NCBI GenBank assembly: GCA_903861125.1
Contig: CAIOTF010000017.1
Span: 360,757 to 424,756, forward strand
Length of the DNA: 64,000 nt
Source of the DNA: an uncultured Ignavibacteriota bacterium
Lineage (GTDB): Bacteria; Bacteroidota; Ignavibacteria; UBA10030; UBA8401
Direction of reading: 5' to 3'
Part shown: piece after piece, positions 35,929 to 47,800 of the stretch
Layout of the letters: each line of letters begins with the position of its first letter
Position numbering within the stretch: the stretch's first letter is position 1
Notes under the pieces: model-generated
What the model was told of the DNA's origin: nothing
Database searches by the model: none
Seen by the model: only the letters and a program-made list of their open reading frames with translations
Position numbers and translations under genes: made by a program

Positions 35929-37167
35929 GTGAAAAAATCCGTAATCATTTTATCTCTAATCATCGCTGCATCAGGAACTCTTTTTCCGCAATTTAGACCT
36001 GAATGGACTAATACGCAAAAGAGTACAATCGGAACCGGCTTTTACTATGGGATCGGTGTCTCTCAAAGTAATTCCGATGAAGCGGATACCCGTGCGTTTC
36101 TGGAATTTGCACGAAATGTTGAAGTGAAAGTGAAAAGTACTTTCCAACGGGAAGTAAATGAAGAAGGAAAAGAATTCTCCGACCGCACCATCCTTTCAAT
36201 GGAAATGATCTCCGATGTCAGTTTGAAAGGTATTGCCGTTACCGAACGCTATACTGATACAACTTCCGCAACATTCTATAGTTTGATCAAATATCGCATG
36301 ACGGAATATGATTCGTTGATCCAGTCTCAGATTGGTCGTGAAATTGCATTGATGAAAGTCCGGAATAAAATGCAGGAGGAAAAACGACAGGAAGAATTAC
36401 GCTCGGAAAAAATAAAGAACCAACAAGATGAAGAACGTAAAAATGAGGAACTGCGAGCTCGACAGGAAGCATTGAGCATTGAACAGAAACGTCAGCAGCA
36501 AAAAGAGAGGGAAGCGGAATTACATAAAAAAATATATGGTGAGTTTCTTAGTAATGCGGCTCCGGAAAAAGTGATATCATTTCGTAATGGTGAGATATCA
36601 AATAAAGAGAGCTCATTATTAGTGAAGGCCGGACTTACGCCATTCAGGTTTAACGGAGGATTGTTGGCTCTCCGAATTGCAATGTTCGAATTTTCCGGAA
36701 CCGCGATTTTCCAAAAACAAAAATTTGCACAACAGGAAGCACATTTGAAACTACAGATTCTTCCGAGAGTGGGTGAATTTACAAAAACGTCGCTGGCAAT
36801 CGGTGCCGTACAGGCGGTAGGTCTGATCGCCGACAGCGGTTATAAATTTAAGAGAGCGAAGTATTCGGCATTTGTTGCCGGCAACATCACCATTCCGGAA
36901 TATGCATATTCTACGTTTTCTTTTTATGGAGAAAAAAGAAAAGTTTCGATCGGCGTAACATCATTTCCTTTCTACGAACAATTCAAGAACCATCTTGGTT
37001 TTATTCTTGAAATGAATTACCTCATTGATAAGGAATTCCGAAATACGAAAAATAATTCGTTTGTTGTCAATGGCGGTATTCGATTACAGGGAAGTGATAC
37101 ATTCTCTACTCAGTTGACTTTTGAAGAGTATGAAGAATTGAACCTGTCTATTGAATTTCAATTTTGA
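35929..37167 (+). CDS. Exported LPP20-like protein with central coiled coil
   Basis: 412 aa from the GTG at 35929, which gives a compact signal peptide (MKKSVIILSLIIAASGTLF); an in-frame GTG at 35911 lies within the secG terminator and is less likely. The first ~110 residues (FYYGIGVSQSNSDEADTRAF, then alternating strands) resemble LPP20/outer-membrane-lipoprotein-like modules. Residues ~150-205 are a strongly charged Glu/Lys/Gln/Arg coiled coil. The C-terminal ~190 residues alternate polar and hydrophobic positions and end FEEYEELNLSIEFQF, suggesting outer-membrane beta strands. Function unknown. Confidence 0.65.
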   Translation: MKKSVIILSLIIAASGTLFPQFRPEWTNTQKSTIGTGFYYGIGVSQSNSDEADTRAFLEFARNVEVKVKSTFQREVNEEGKEFSDRTILSMEMISDVSLKGIAVTERYTDTTSATFYSLIKYRMTEYDSLIQSQIGREIALMKVRNKMQEEKRQEELRSEKIKNQQDEERKNEELRARQEALSIEQKRQQQKEREAELHKKIYGEFLSNAAPEKVISFRNGEISNKESSLLVKAGLTPFRFNGGLLALRIAMFEFSGTAIFQKQKFAQQEAHLKLQILPRVGEFTKTSLAIGAVQAVGLIADSGYKFKRAKYSAFVAGNITIPEYAYSTFSFYGEKRKVSIGVTSFPFYEQFKNHLGFILEMNYLIDKEFRNTKNNSFVVNGGIRLQGSDTFSTQLTFEEYEELNLSIEFQF

Positions 37168-37208
37168 AAAAAGGCTTAACTTCTTTATATTGTTACACAA
37201 TTCTTTTA

Positions 37209-37281
37209 GCACTCGTAGCTCAATTGGCAGAGCAGGACACTCTTAATGTCAAGGTTGAAGGTTCGATTCCTTCCGAGTGCA
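37209..37281 (+). tRNA. tRNA-Lys (anticodon CTT)
   Basis: A 73-base cloverleaf. Acceptor GCACTCG pairs with CGAGTGC, the D arm is GCTC/GAGC with GG in the loop, the anticodon loop is CTCTTAA with CTT at 37242-37244, and the T arm is GAAGG-TTCGATT-CCTTC. The 27-43 pair at the top of the anticodon stem is a G-A mismatch. CCA is not encoded. A terminator follows immediately. Confidence 0.96.
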
Positions 37282-37282
37282 C

Positions 37283-37317
37283 AAAAAAAAGTCCGATTAC
37301 GTATCGGACTTTTTTTA
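37283..37317 (+). terminator. Terminator after tRNA-Lys
   Basis: GTCCGAT (37291-37297) pairs with ATCGGAC (37303-37309). The stem is extended by A and T runs on either side and followed by a seven-T tract. Confidence 0.9.
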
Positions 37318-37422
37318 TATTGCACATCTGAATATTTTCATAAATTAGCCTACGGTTACTTTCCAATTCAACTATAATTTCGTATTGTAGTACCAATACA
37401 ACAAATACTTTATCATTGTCAT

Positions 37423-38301
37423 ATGAAAAAATTCTCATACCGCATTATCCTGCAGCAGTCTCCGGATGTCTCAAAATCCGGTCAAAAGTCCTTTGAATCA
37501 TATTTGAATTTTATTTCCGAAGCCATAATAAATGTAGCGTCCGAATTTCAACGAATTAAAGCTGATGTGATCCACAAGAACGGAACGATACTTCGCGGCG
37601 GATTGTCCCATTTCCTTTCGACACCATTGAAATCGGATAAAGATGAGATCATTCATTTAATAGAAGATAGTATTGAGAACACGGTCCAGCAGTTAAATGC
37701 TGCACCTGCTCTTTCCTCAGTAGAACATTCCCTGTGGAGAGTAATGGATCCGCAAGTTGTGCCGCTGCATCGTCAGATGGTTGGGGTGATTAAACGTCTA
37801 TTGAAAAATGGGCGCAGTATGCTAGTTGAAGAAGGCTGCTTGTTCGGGAAAAATACAGGCGATGTCGTTATTTCACTTTTTTTATTTGACGGATTCTCTA
37901 CGGTACAATCGTTGAAATCGATCATTGATGGATTTCCGCACGAGAAGCATTTCTCAATTATCAATGGTGTGTTTACAACAACGGTAACATCAAGCGATAA
38001 GGAAGGAGCGGCAGAAAAAAACCTTGTTGTGATCAACTTTGATTTTGACTCTGATAAAATTATTGAAATGTTAAACAAACAGTTACCGGTCCTTTTTGGT
38101 CAATTTGGGATCAAACATTTTTCTCTTTCCAAACAATCGCTCCACAATTCTGCCGGTCGCGCATTTCAACTCCGTTTTGGAATGAACGTTGATACCGTAC
38201 CCCTTGGATCAGTGATACTTTCCATTATCGGCGAACATGATGAACTTGAAGATGCAATCACCAACAATGGTTCCATTATTGTCCTCGAACAAATGCAGTG
38301 A
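37423..38301 (+). CDS. Conserved-looking cytoplasmic protein of unknown function
   Basis: 292 aa, not recognised. It has no signal peptide or membrane helix. It alternates helices (YLNFISEAIINVASEFQRIK) with strands (DVVISLFLFDGF, KNLVVINFDFDSDKIIEML) and has the Gly-rich stretch NGTILRGGLSHFLSTPL near residue 52. The start lies 105 bp after the tRNA-Lys terminator, and the stop is 6 bp before nth, so it may share a transcript with the DNA repair gene. No catalytic motif could be named. Confidence 0.6.
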   Translation: MKKFSYRIILQQSPDVSKSGQKSFESYLNFISEAIINVASEFQRIKADVIHKNGTILRGGLSHFLSTPLKSDKDEIIHLIEDSIENTVQQLNAAPALSSVEHSLWRVMDPQVVPLHRQMVGVIKRLLKNGRSMLVEEGCLFGKNTGDVVISLFLFDGFSTVQSLKSIIDGFPHEKHFSIINGVFTTTVTSSDKEGAAEKNLVVINFDFDSDKIIEMLNKQLPVLFGQFGIKHFSLSKQSLHNSAGRAFQLRFGMNVDTVPLGSVILSIIGEHDELEDAITNNGSIIVLEQMQ

Positions 38302-38307
38302 TAAAAA

Positions 38308-38970
38308 ATGAAAAAAGAAACGGATGAGGAACTGCGGATTCGAGCACAAGCAATCATCAGAATCCTGTTCAAAGAATATCCGCACGATCAAACAGCCTTA
38401 CACTATCGTGATCCTTTCCAACTACTCGTAGCAGTGATTCTTTCGGCGCAATGCACAGATGTTAGAGTGAACATGGTGACGCCGCAATTATTTTCGCGTT
38501 TTTCCACACCTCACAATTTTGCAAAAGCACACGTAAAAGAGCTGGAATCACTAATCCATTCAACAGGATTTTATCACAATAAAGCGAAAAATATTATCGG
38601 TTGCGCACAGGCATTATTGGAGAGACATCAAGGAGTTGTTCCGGAGACAATGGAGGAATTGTTCCAATTGCCCGGAGTGGGAAGGAAAACGGCAAATGTT
38701 GTTCTCGGTGAAGCGTTCGGGAAGATAGAAGGCGTTGTTGTCGATACTCATGTTGCACGATTATCGAATCGCTTAGGATTCACGACAGAACAGGATGCCG
38801 TAAAGATTGAACATGATTTGATGCCGTTGATCCCAAAGAAAAAATGGTTCCATTTTTCTCATGCGTTGATCTTTCATGGAAGAAAAATCTGTTCTGCGCG
38901 CAAACCATTGTGCAGCACGTGTTCCCTTCATAAATTTTGTCCATCATCATTTACAAAGGAAGAAGTATGA
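38308..38970 (+). CDS. nth: Endonuclease III
   Basis: 220 aa, full length. The helix-hairpin-helix LPGVGRKTANVVLGEAFG contains the catalytic Lys, VVDTHVARLSNRLG contains the catalytic Asp, and the C-terminal Cys cluster CSARKPLCSTCSLHKFC (C-x6-C-x2-C-x5-C) binds a 4Fe-4S cluster. It is a DNA glycosylase/AP lyase that removes oxidised pyrimidines. The stop overlaps the next ATG (ATGA). Confidence 0.97.
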   Translation: MKKETDEELRIRAQAIIRILFKEYPHDQTALHYRDPFQLLVAVILSAQCTDVRVNMVTPQLFSRFSTPHNFAKAHVKELESLIHSTGFYHNKAKNIIGCAQALLERHQGVVPETMEELFQLPGVGRKTANVVLGEAFGKIEGVVVDTHVARLSNRLGFTTEQDAVKIEHDLMPLIPKKKWFHFSHALIFHGRKICSARKPLCSTCSLHKFCPSSFTKEEV

Positions 38971-39518
38971 ATAGAAATGACGCACTTGTTCTTTTGCAGG
39001 AATGGACAAAAAGCGAATCGCTACGCAAACATATGCTTTGTGTCGAAACGGCATTACGGGCATATGCAAATAAACTCGGGCAAGCTGAAGAACTGTGGGG
39101 AGTAACGGGACTGCTGCACGATTTTGATTATGAAAGATATCCCGATGCACCTGACCATCCTTTAAAAGGAAATGAAGTATTGAAAGAAAAAGGATATTCA
39201 GAAGAGATGCGGACGGCAATCTTGGGCCATGCAAGTTATACCAATGTTGCTCGTGAGTCGCTTCTGGCAAAAGCGCTTTTTGCATGCGACGAACTTTGCG
39301 GTTTTATTGTTGCTTGTTCTCTGGTTAAACCGGATAAAAAAGTCTCTTCGGTTGAGGTAAGTTCTGTAAAAAAGAAATTGAAGGATAAAGGATTCGCAAG
39401 GAACGTTAGCAGGGACGATATTATCAATGGAGCAACTGAATTTGGGGTAAATTTGGACGAGCATATTCAATTTGTTCTTGATTCACTGAAAAACAATGCC
39501 GAAAATCTCGGCCTTTAG
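38967..39518 (+). CDS. HD-domain phosphohydrolase-like protein
   Basis: 183 aa from the ATG at 38967, overlapping the nth stop by 4 bp and preceded by GGAAGAAG; the frame extends to 38937 inside nth. HD-type metal ligands: H in LRKHMLCVETA, HD in TGLLHDFDYERYP, and H residues in ILGHASYTN plus ACDELCGFIVA. This layout is that of small HDIG-type hydrolases that remove phosphate from nucleotides, but the substrate is unknown. Coupling to nth might suggest nucleotide clean-up; that is inference. Confidence 0.82.
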   Translation: MNRNDALVLLQEWTKSESLRKHMLCVETALRAYANKLGQAEELWGVTGLLHDFDYERYPDAPDHPLKGNEVLKEKGYSEEMRTAILGHASYTNVARESLLAKALFACDELCGFIVACSLVKPDKKVSSVEVSSVKKKLKDKGFARNVSRDDIINGATEFGVNLDEHIQFVLDSLKNNAENLGL

Positions 39519-39609
39519 CCAGTTTTTTGCGTTCTGAAACTCTTTTGTGACGTTTGCGTAAGTTAGATATGTTTTTTTTTCAATTCTTAAACTTCTATCG
39601 GGGCATATT

Positions 39610-40398
39610 ATGAAAAAAATTCTCTTCTATCTCTTCTTCACCGCGGTTGTGACCATTATTCCACTGGCAGCTCAAGACAAAGATGATGACGAATCGGACC
39701 GCAGGGAAAATTCATATTGGAATCGAGTAAAGATCGGTGGTGCGGGGGGTGTTACACCGATGGCAGGAATGTTTAATAACAATGAGATAGACAAATTCCT
39801 TTCTGCCTCAGGCCTTCCAACATTTGGAACTGATCCTATGTATCTGATAGGGGGAGAAGGATATGGGTATATTATGTTTCTGAAAAATGTACGCATGGGT
39901 GGATTCGGTGCTTCCGGAACTAAAACGACAAATATACTGCAACCAATGTCTACCGGCGGGACGATAAAAAAAGAAGTTCAATATGATGTTTCCTATGGTG
40001 GATTTTTGATCGATTATGTACAACCTGTTGCGTACCGGTTAGATATTGCAATCGGTGCAACAATCGGCGGCGGATCGGTGGATCTGACCATGCGACGACA
40101 TGACGACAAGTTTGATGCGTGGGACACACTTTGGAATAATTTCAAAAATCCGAATTCGCAATCGACGAATTATACCCATCATATGAACGGTTCGTTTGTT
40201 GTGTTCACTCCGCATATAAACATAGAATATACTCTGCTTACTTGGCTACAGCTTCGTATTGGAGCAGGATATCCGATGATGTTCTCGCCGGAATGGAAGC
40301 TGGATGACAAATATGACGTCAATGGAGTTCCAACTAAAATAAAACTCGACGGGTATACCGTGAACGCAGGAATAATGTTCGGTTATTTCGGATGGTAA
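39610..40398 (+). CDS. Putative outer-membrane beta-barrel protein
   Basis: 262 aa. The signal peptide (MKKILFYLFFTAVVTIIPLAAQ) is followed by an acidic linker (DKDDDESDRRE). The rest is rich in Gly, aromatic and alternating hydrophobic residues (WNRVKIGGAGGVTPMAG, LQLRIGAGYPMMFSP, GYTVNAGIMFGYFGW) and ends in an aromatic residue, as do many outer-membrane barrels. No family is recognised. It stands alone, with a leader of about 90 bp upstream and a bidirectional terminator downstream. Confidence 0.6.
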   Translation: MKKILFYLFFTAVVTIIPLAAQDKDDDESDRRENSYWNRVKIGGAGGVTPMAGMFNNNEIDKFLSASGLPTFGTDPMYLIGGEGYGYIMFLKNVRMGGFGASGTKTTNILQPMSTGGTIKKEVQYDVSYGGFLIDYVQPVAYRLDIAIGATIGGGSVDLTMRRHDDKFDAWDTLWNNFKNPNSQSTNYTHHMNGSFVVFTPHINIEYTLLTWLQLRIGAGYPMMFSPEWKLDDKYDVNGVPTKIKLDGYTVNAGIMFGYFGW

Positions 40399-40437
40399 TT
40401 TAGGAATTTTTTTTCTGCAGCATTGTAAGGGAAAATT

Positions 40438-40467
40438 AATGACCGTCATCTTTCGATGACGGTCATT
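40438..40467. terminator. Bidirectional terminator between outer-membrane protein and tyrosine phenol-lyase-like gene
   Basis: A 13-bp perfect stem, AATGACCGTCATC (40438-40450) with GATGACGGTCATT (40455-40467), has a TTTC loop and lies between two convergent genes. Confidence 0.88.
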
Positions 40468-40473
40468 TTAGTT

Positions 40474-42018
<1,545 letters not shown>

Positions 42019-42100
42019 TCACCTGCAATGACCGTCCAAAATCATTCGTATCGACCACTGAAAATAAATGTTATTTAATCCGAAATAAACGAACTGAACA

Positions 42101-43483
42101 ATGATAACATCAAATATTATTTCTGCGCTTGCATCCATTGCAGGGAAAGAAAATCTTTTCACGTCGCTTGAAGATAAGATCTCTTACTCATACGACGGTA
42201 CGCCGCTGCATTCACAAATGCCTGAGGCGATTGTACGGCCTACAACAAAAGAACAGATTTCCGAGATACTGAAACTTGCAAATAAAGAAAAATTCGCCGT
42301 TGTTCCCCGTGGCACCGGTACTGGGTTAAGCGGTGGTTCAATTCCGGTAAAGAATTGTATCATCATCGACATGTCGCAGTGGAATAGAATTCTTGAAATC
42401 GATCAGGAGAATTTAACTGCCTGGGTTGAACCGGGCGTAATTACTTCCCAACTTCACCAGGAGGTAGAACGGCTCGGCCTCTTTTATCCGCCGGATCCGG
42501 GTAGCATGAATATCTGCACGATCGGCGGAAATGTAGCGGAAAATTCCGGAGGACTGCGCGGTCTAAAATATGGAGTTACAAAGAATTACGTGATGGGACT
42601 GGAAGTTGTACTGCCGAACGGAGACGTGATTTCGTGCGGGGGCAAAGCCGTGAAAGATGTTGCCGGTTATAATCTAAAAGATCTGTTCATCGGTTCGGAA
42701 GGTACACTTGGAATTTTCACCAAAATACTGCTCAAACTGATACCAAAACCGCAGACTAGTAAAACGATGGTAGCTTATTTTAATACACAGGCCGATGCAG
42801 GGAGAACAGTTTCAGCGATCATATCAAAAAAGATCATTCCGTGTACCGTTGAATTTCTTGATAAGACAACCATTCGTTGTGTTGAAGAATTTGCTAAGAT
42901 CGGTTTGCCGACGAACATCGACTCATTATTGTTATTGGAAGTGGACGGTCATCCTTCGGTCGTAGATGAAGAAGCGGAAAAGATTGTTGAATGCTGCAAG
43001 CAAAACTTTGCGACTGAAGTAAAGATAGCGGAATCTGTTGATGAAGCATTACGGTTAAAGACAGCTCGAAGATCGGCGTTTTCCGCGCTTGCACGTTCAC
43101 GACCGACAACTATTCTAGAAGATATAACAGTACCGCGTAGTTCTATTGCTGTGATGCTGGAAAAGATCGATGCGATATCAAAAAAATACAATGTTCTTAT
43201 CGGCACGTTCGGCCATGCCGGTGACGGAAATCTTCATCCAACCTGCCTTACGGACGAAAGAAACCACGAAGAAATTGCCAGGGCGGAAAAAGCGTATGAG
43301 GAAATCTTTATTGAAGCAGTGAAACTCGGAGGGACGATCACCGGCGAGCATGGAACAGGTCTTGCGAAAAAGAAATTCCTTCATTTGGTAACAGGATACA
43401 CTGCGATTGATACAATGAGGACAATCAAGAAGGCGTTGGATCCGAACAATACTCTCAATCCCGGAAAAGTCTTTGATATTTAA
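42101..43483 (+). CDS. glcD: Glycolate oxidase-type FAD-linked subunit GlcD
   Basis: 460 aa. The FAD-binding PCMH domain contains PRGTGTGLSGGSIP and DPGSMNICTIGGNVAENSGG, and the C-terminal FAD-oxidase domain has GHAGDGNLHPTCL and TGEHGTGLAKKKFL. The family oxidises 2-hydroxy acids such as glycolate or D-lactate. The adjacent glcF supplies the iron-sulfur subunit. No glcE is present, so a two-subunit enzyme is expected, and D-lactate is as likely a substrate as glycolate. It is divergent from the tpl gene across ~240 bp. Confidence 0.9.
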   Translation: MITSNIISALASIAGKENLFTSLEDKISYSYDGTPLHSQMPEAIVRPTTKEQISEILKLANKEKFAVVPRGTGTGLSGGSIPVKNCIIIDMSQWNRILEIDQENLTAWVEPGVITSQLHQEVERLGLFYPPDPGSMNICTIGGNVAENSGGLRGLKYGVTKNYVMGLEVVLPNGDVISCGGKAVKDVAGYNLKDLFIGSEGTLGIFTKILLKLIPKPQTSKTMVAYFNTQADAGRTVSAIISKKIIPCTVEFLDKTTIRCVEEFAKIGLPTNIDSLLLLEVDGHPSVVDEEAEKIVECCKQNFATEVKIAESVDEALRLKTARRSAFSALARSRPTTILEDITVPRSSIAVMLEKIDAISKKYNVLIGTFGHAGDGNLHPTCLTDERNHEEIARAEKAYEEIFIEAVKLGGTITGEHGTGLAKKKFLHLVTGYTAIDTMRTIKKALDPNNTLNPGKVFDI

Positions 43484-43554
43484 TTGCATGATCATACAAT
43501 GCGATCTAAAAAGAGTTGGCATAACGGACGCCATATGAATAGAAAAATCCCCTT

Positions 43555-44853
43555 ATGATTTCAGGCATTTCAAATTTTTCAGGTATAGATATTCCCAGCG
43601 ATGATGTCCTTACAAACTGCATGCATTGCGGACTGTGTCTGCCTGTCTGTCCAACCTATGCAATCACCGGAAGAGAGAAATCATCACCGCGCGGAAGAAT
43701 CCGTCTGATCAAATCCGTTGCGGAAGGCACGCTGGAGATGACCGATGGTTTTGTTGACGAGATGAATTTTTGTCTGGACTGCCAGGCTTGCGAAACGGCA
43801 TGTCCTGCCGGTGTTCAATACGGTTCACTGGTTGAAGCAGCACGAAACCAGATTCGAATCCACGGAAAGGAATCATCATCAACGTCGTTATTGAAGTGGA
43901 TTTTTCTGCATAATGTCGTCTCAAAGAAGTATCTGTTGAAACTTGTGGCCAGAATACTTGGTATCTATCAAAGCAGCGGCATGGAACGATTGATGAAACA
44001 TTCATACGTGTTTAAGAAACTGGCGCCGAAGTTATCAAAGATTCAAGAACTTTCGCCGCGTATTGACGGCAGATTTTTCGATGATATTTATCCGGAGATA
44101 GTGAAGCCGACAGGAAAGCCGCGATACAGAGTCGGATTTCTTTCCGGTTGCATCATGAATGTAGCGTTCGCTAAGATCAATGAGGACACCATTAAAGTTC
44201 TGCAGCATCACGACTGCGAAATAATAATTCCTAAAGATCAGGTCTGCTGCGGTTCGCTTCAAGCACACAATGGTGATTTTGATATAGCAAGGACTCTTGC
44301 GAAGAAGAACATCGACGTATTTCTGCGGTCGGATATTGACGTACTGGTCATGAATTCTGCCGGTTGCGGTGCACTGATGAAGGAATACGGACATTATTTG
44401 CTTGATGACGCGGACTATGCAGACAAAGCGATCATTTTTTCGTCAAAAGTAAAAGATATCTCCGAATTCCTTTACGATATTGGTTTGAAGAAACCGGAGA
44501 AAGAATACAAACACAGGGTATCGTATCACGACGCATGCCATTTGGTTCATGCACAGAAAATATCGAAACAGCCTCGCGAACTCATTAAATCCATTCCGGG
44601 GATTGATTATGTTGAACTGAATGAAGCATCGTGGTGCTGCGGAAGTGCGGGGACCTATAACGTGGTCCGATATGACGACTCGATGAAAATCCTCGACCGG
44701 AAAATGGAGAATGTGAAAGCAGCCGAAGCCGAGTATATTGTAGCAAACAATCCGGGCTGCTTGACGCAGATCGCACACGGATGCACGAATGCGCATGTCC
44801 AAACAAAAGTTGTTCATCTTGCCACTTTGCTTCGTGATGTGTATGAATTATAA
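43555..44853 (+). CDS. glcF: Glycolate/D-lactate oxidase iron-sulfur subunit GlcF
   Basis: 432 aa. Two 4Fe-4S ferredoxin motifs, CMHCGLCLPVCPTY (from about residue 22) and CLDCQACETACPAG, are followed by two CCG heterodisulfide-reductase-like repeats (CCGSLQAHNGD, NSAGCGALMKEYG, SYHDACHLVHAQ, WCCGSAGTYN and NNPGCLTQI). It passes electrons from GlcD to the membrane quinone pool. It follows glcD by 71 bp, with no obvious ribosome binding site. The gene downstream starts 6 bp later. Confidence 0.92.
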   Translation: MISGISNFSGIDIPSDDVLTNCMHCGLCLPVCPTYAITGREKSSPRGRIRLIKSVAEGTLEMTDGFVDEMNFCLDCQACETACPAGVQYGSLVEAARNQIRIHGKESSSTSLLKWIFLHNVVSKKYLLKLVARILGIYQSSGMERLMKHSYVFKKLAPKLSKIQELSPRIDGRFFDDIYPEIVKPTGKPRYRVGFLSGCIMNVAFAKINEDTIKVLQHHDCEIIIPKDQVCCGSLQAHNGDFDIARTLAKKNIDVFLRSDIDVLVMNSAGCGALMKEYGHYLLDDADYADKAIIFSSKVKDISEFLYDIGLKKPEKEYKHRVSYHDACHLVHAQKISKQPRELIKSIPGIDYVELNEASWCCGSAGTYNVVRYDDSMKILDRKMENVKAAEAEYIVANNPGCLTQIAHGCTNAHVQTKVVHLATLLRDVYEL

Positions 44854-44859
44854 TGCCTG

Positions 44860-47800
44860 ATGAATATTATGAATAAGATCATGCATGGTTTATTGTTCTG
44901 TTTCATGATCTCTCTACTTCCCGGAAACCTCATCGGACAGATCCTAAATGACGAATGCTCTTCTGCAATAGAAATAACTTCACTGCCATTTCAAATCCAA
45001 CAAAATACCAGACTGGCATCACCAAATAATTCCGATCCGGCACTCACTTGTCAAGATAGTATCAAGAACGGTAAAACTGTGTGGTTCAAATATATAGCCG
45101 ACACATCGAGATATATCGTTTTCAATACCGTCGGCAGTGAACCGGTTGCCGAATACGATGTCATCATGGCAATGTTTGTCGGCACGTGTGGTAATCTTTC
45201 CGAAATAAAATGCAACGATGACACGCTCGATACCCGTCAATCGGCACTTGGAGAGTATGTAACAGCTGGAACAACCTATTACATTATGATCGGGGAATGG
45301 GGCGGCGGCGGAACGAATGGCGGAGTCCCAACCGGAGGCGACCTTCTTTTGAAAGTTTACGCGCCCGAAATACCGCCGCTATATCGCGGACCAAAGAACG
45401 GAATAGCTAATAATGGTGTTGTAACGAACACCGATAATTTTCTTTCCATAAAAGAAATTCCCGTTTCCCGTCCAAAGATAAAAAAACCGAATGTGAATGA
45501 GCATATCGAAAAACTTCCGCCACCCCGGAATATAATCTCACCGTCAGGCCCGTACGGTTCCAATTATGTTGAGGACCGTACTGAACGATCTGTATATTCC
45601 GGTATATCCAGACCGGTAGCGATTCAGGATTTTGAAGGGATGCCGCAGACCAATTTTATTCCTCCTGATCCGATGCTGGCAGTCGGACCGAATCATGTCA
45701 TGGTGGCCGTTAATTCTACATTCAGGATATTCGATAAGAGCGGAAATATTTTGAAAACAATTGATGCAGATGCGTGGTTCGATCAGGTAGTTTCGGGAGC
45801 AAGTACGTTCGATCCGATACTGATGTACGATCATTACGATCAGCGGTGGATCTATGTTATGCTCCATGTAGATGATGCTCAGAAAAAAGCCTACATACTT
45901 CTGGGTGTTTCTGATGATAGTAATCCTTTAGGTCTGTGGTATAATTGGGGTATGCCATCAAATATGCTGGGTGATTCAGTTGTCTCAAATTGGACGGACT
46001 ACGCACGGGTAGGATTTGATAAAGATGCGATCTATATCACCGGCAACCAGTTCGGATTTACGTCAAGTTTCAGTTACAGCAAACTGCGTATCATCCCAAA
46101 GAAACAGTTGTATCAAAACAATTCCCATGCAATAACATGGAAAGATTTTTGGGATTTCAGGGATCCCGATAATCTTCAGACCATCATTTTCGGTTTGCGT
46201 CCCAGTATCTCTTTCGGAAATTCCGGAAAACAATTTTTACTGAACGACTCTCCATATTTTTATGGTACTTTCTTTACGCTGTGGAGCGTGGACAGTGTTT
46301 TACTCAACCCGGTGATCACTGGCACGAATGTTCCCGTTGTTCAATATTTCCCGTCGCCGGATGCTGATCAGCGTGAAGGAAGCCGAATACCGATAGAAAC
46401 GTTCGGTGCTGACATACGCAACGAACCGATCTATCGGGACAGTGCTTTGTGGGCTGTGCATGCAGTTGCCAGCGGAACGGACAAACAATATTCATCTGTG
46501 CGTTACCTTAAATTTGATCCCTTCAACAAAAAAACTATTGACGATGTTTCCTTTGGACTTGAAGGATACTGGCATTCATACCCTGCGCTGATGGTTAATG
46601 CGAACGGAGATATGACAATTACGTACAGCCGTTCAGGATTGGAAGAATATATAGGTGCATACATGACGGGTAGGAAAAAGGATGATCCGCCCGGACTTTC
46701 TCAAAGTGTAGCAGTTCGCGATGGCAGAGGAAATTATACCGTCGATTACAACTCCGGAAGGAATCGTTGGGGAGATTACAGTGGGATCGGTCTTGATCCT
46801 TCCGATGGAATTTCCATTTGGACACATACGGAATTTGCCGCAGCAAAGAACAGATGGGGAACATGGGTGGCAAGAACTCTTATGGGTCCGGTCTCTGGGA
46901 GCAAACTAACCACGGACAGATCGTTTATTAACTTTGGCACAAAAAATATTGGAACAACAAGCGATACAATTACTATAACGCTTACAAACGATGGAGTTGA
47001 CACTCTTACTTTGACTTCGTTGTCAACGACAACGAAGAATTTTAAGATCATTTCGCCGCTAATATTTCCTCTCAAGATTCCCAGTCTCGCAACTTTTTCA
47101 TTGAAAATATATTTTGCACCGGAATCTGCTGGGGTACTGAGCGATTCGATCATGTATTGTCTTTCACAGCCGTGTAGCGCGTATAAGACCCTTGCAAGTC
47201 TGACCGGGACCGGATTTCAAATTGTTCCCGCACAACCTGGAACTATGTACGCTACCTCCGGTTCAACTGACGGTGGGAAATTATATTTGGTCAATACGTT
47301 CACAGGTGCGGTGTCTTTCATTGCAAATTCAGGTTTGGGTCAAGTGACAAGTTTACGAGTCCATCCGGTCACAAAACAATTGATCGGTCTTGATCCGACC
47401 GGATCCGTAAACGGAGGAGAGTTATACCGTATAAGTCTTTCGGGAACCGGTCTACAGAAAATATCCACTGTAGCGATCACAAACTTAAAAGGATTGACCT
47501 TTATCGATGATTCGCTTGCTTACATGGCTGATTTCAACGGCAGAATTTTCCGCGTCAATATTTATACTGGTGCAGTTACTCAACGTGCAACAACCGGACT
47601 TCGCATCGGAGGATTAGCATTGAATCCGGTAGACGGATCGTTGTGGTTTTGTCTGCGCGCAACATCAGGAGTTTTGGATGGGATTTACAAATATAATTTT
47701 ACGACAGATACACCGGTCCTTATCGGGCAGACAGGCCTCGGAATTTCGAATGCCGATCTATTATTCGACAAAAATGGCTTGTTATACGTACTGGCAGGGA

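Noticed and set aside
37220..37438. Minus-strand 72-residue reading frame across tRNA-Lys
   Set aside because: It is the reverse complement of the tRNA and its terminator, with no ribosome binding site.
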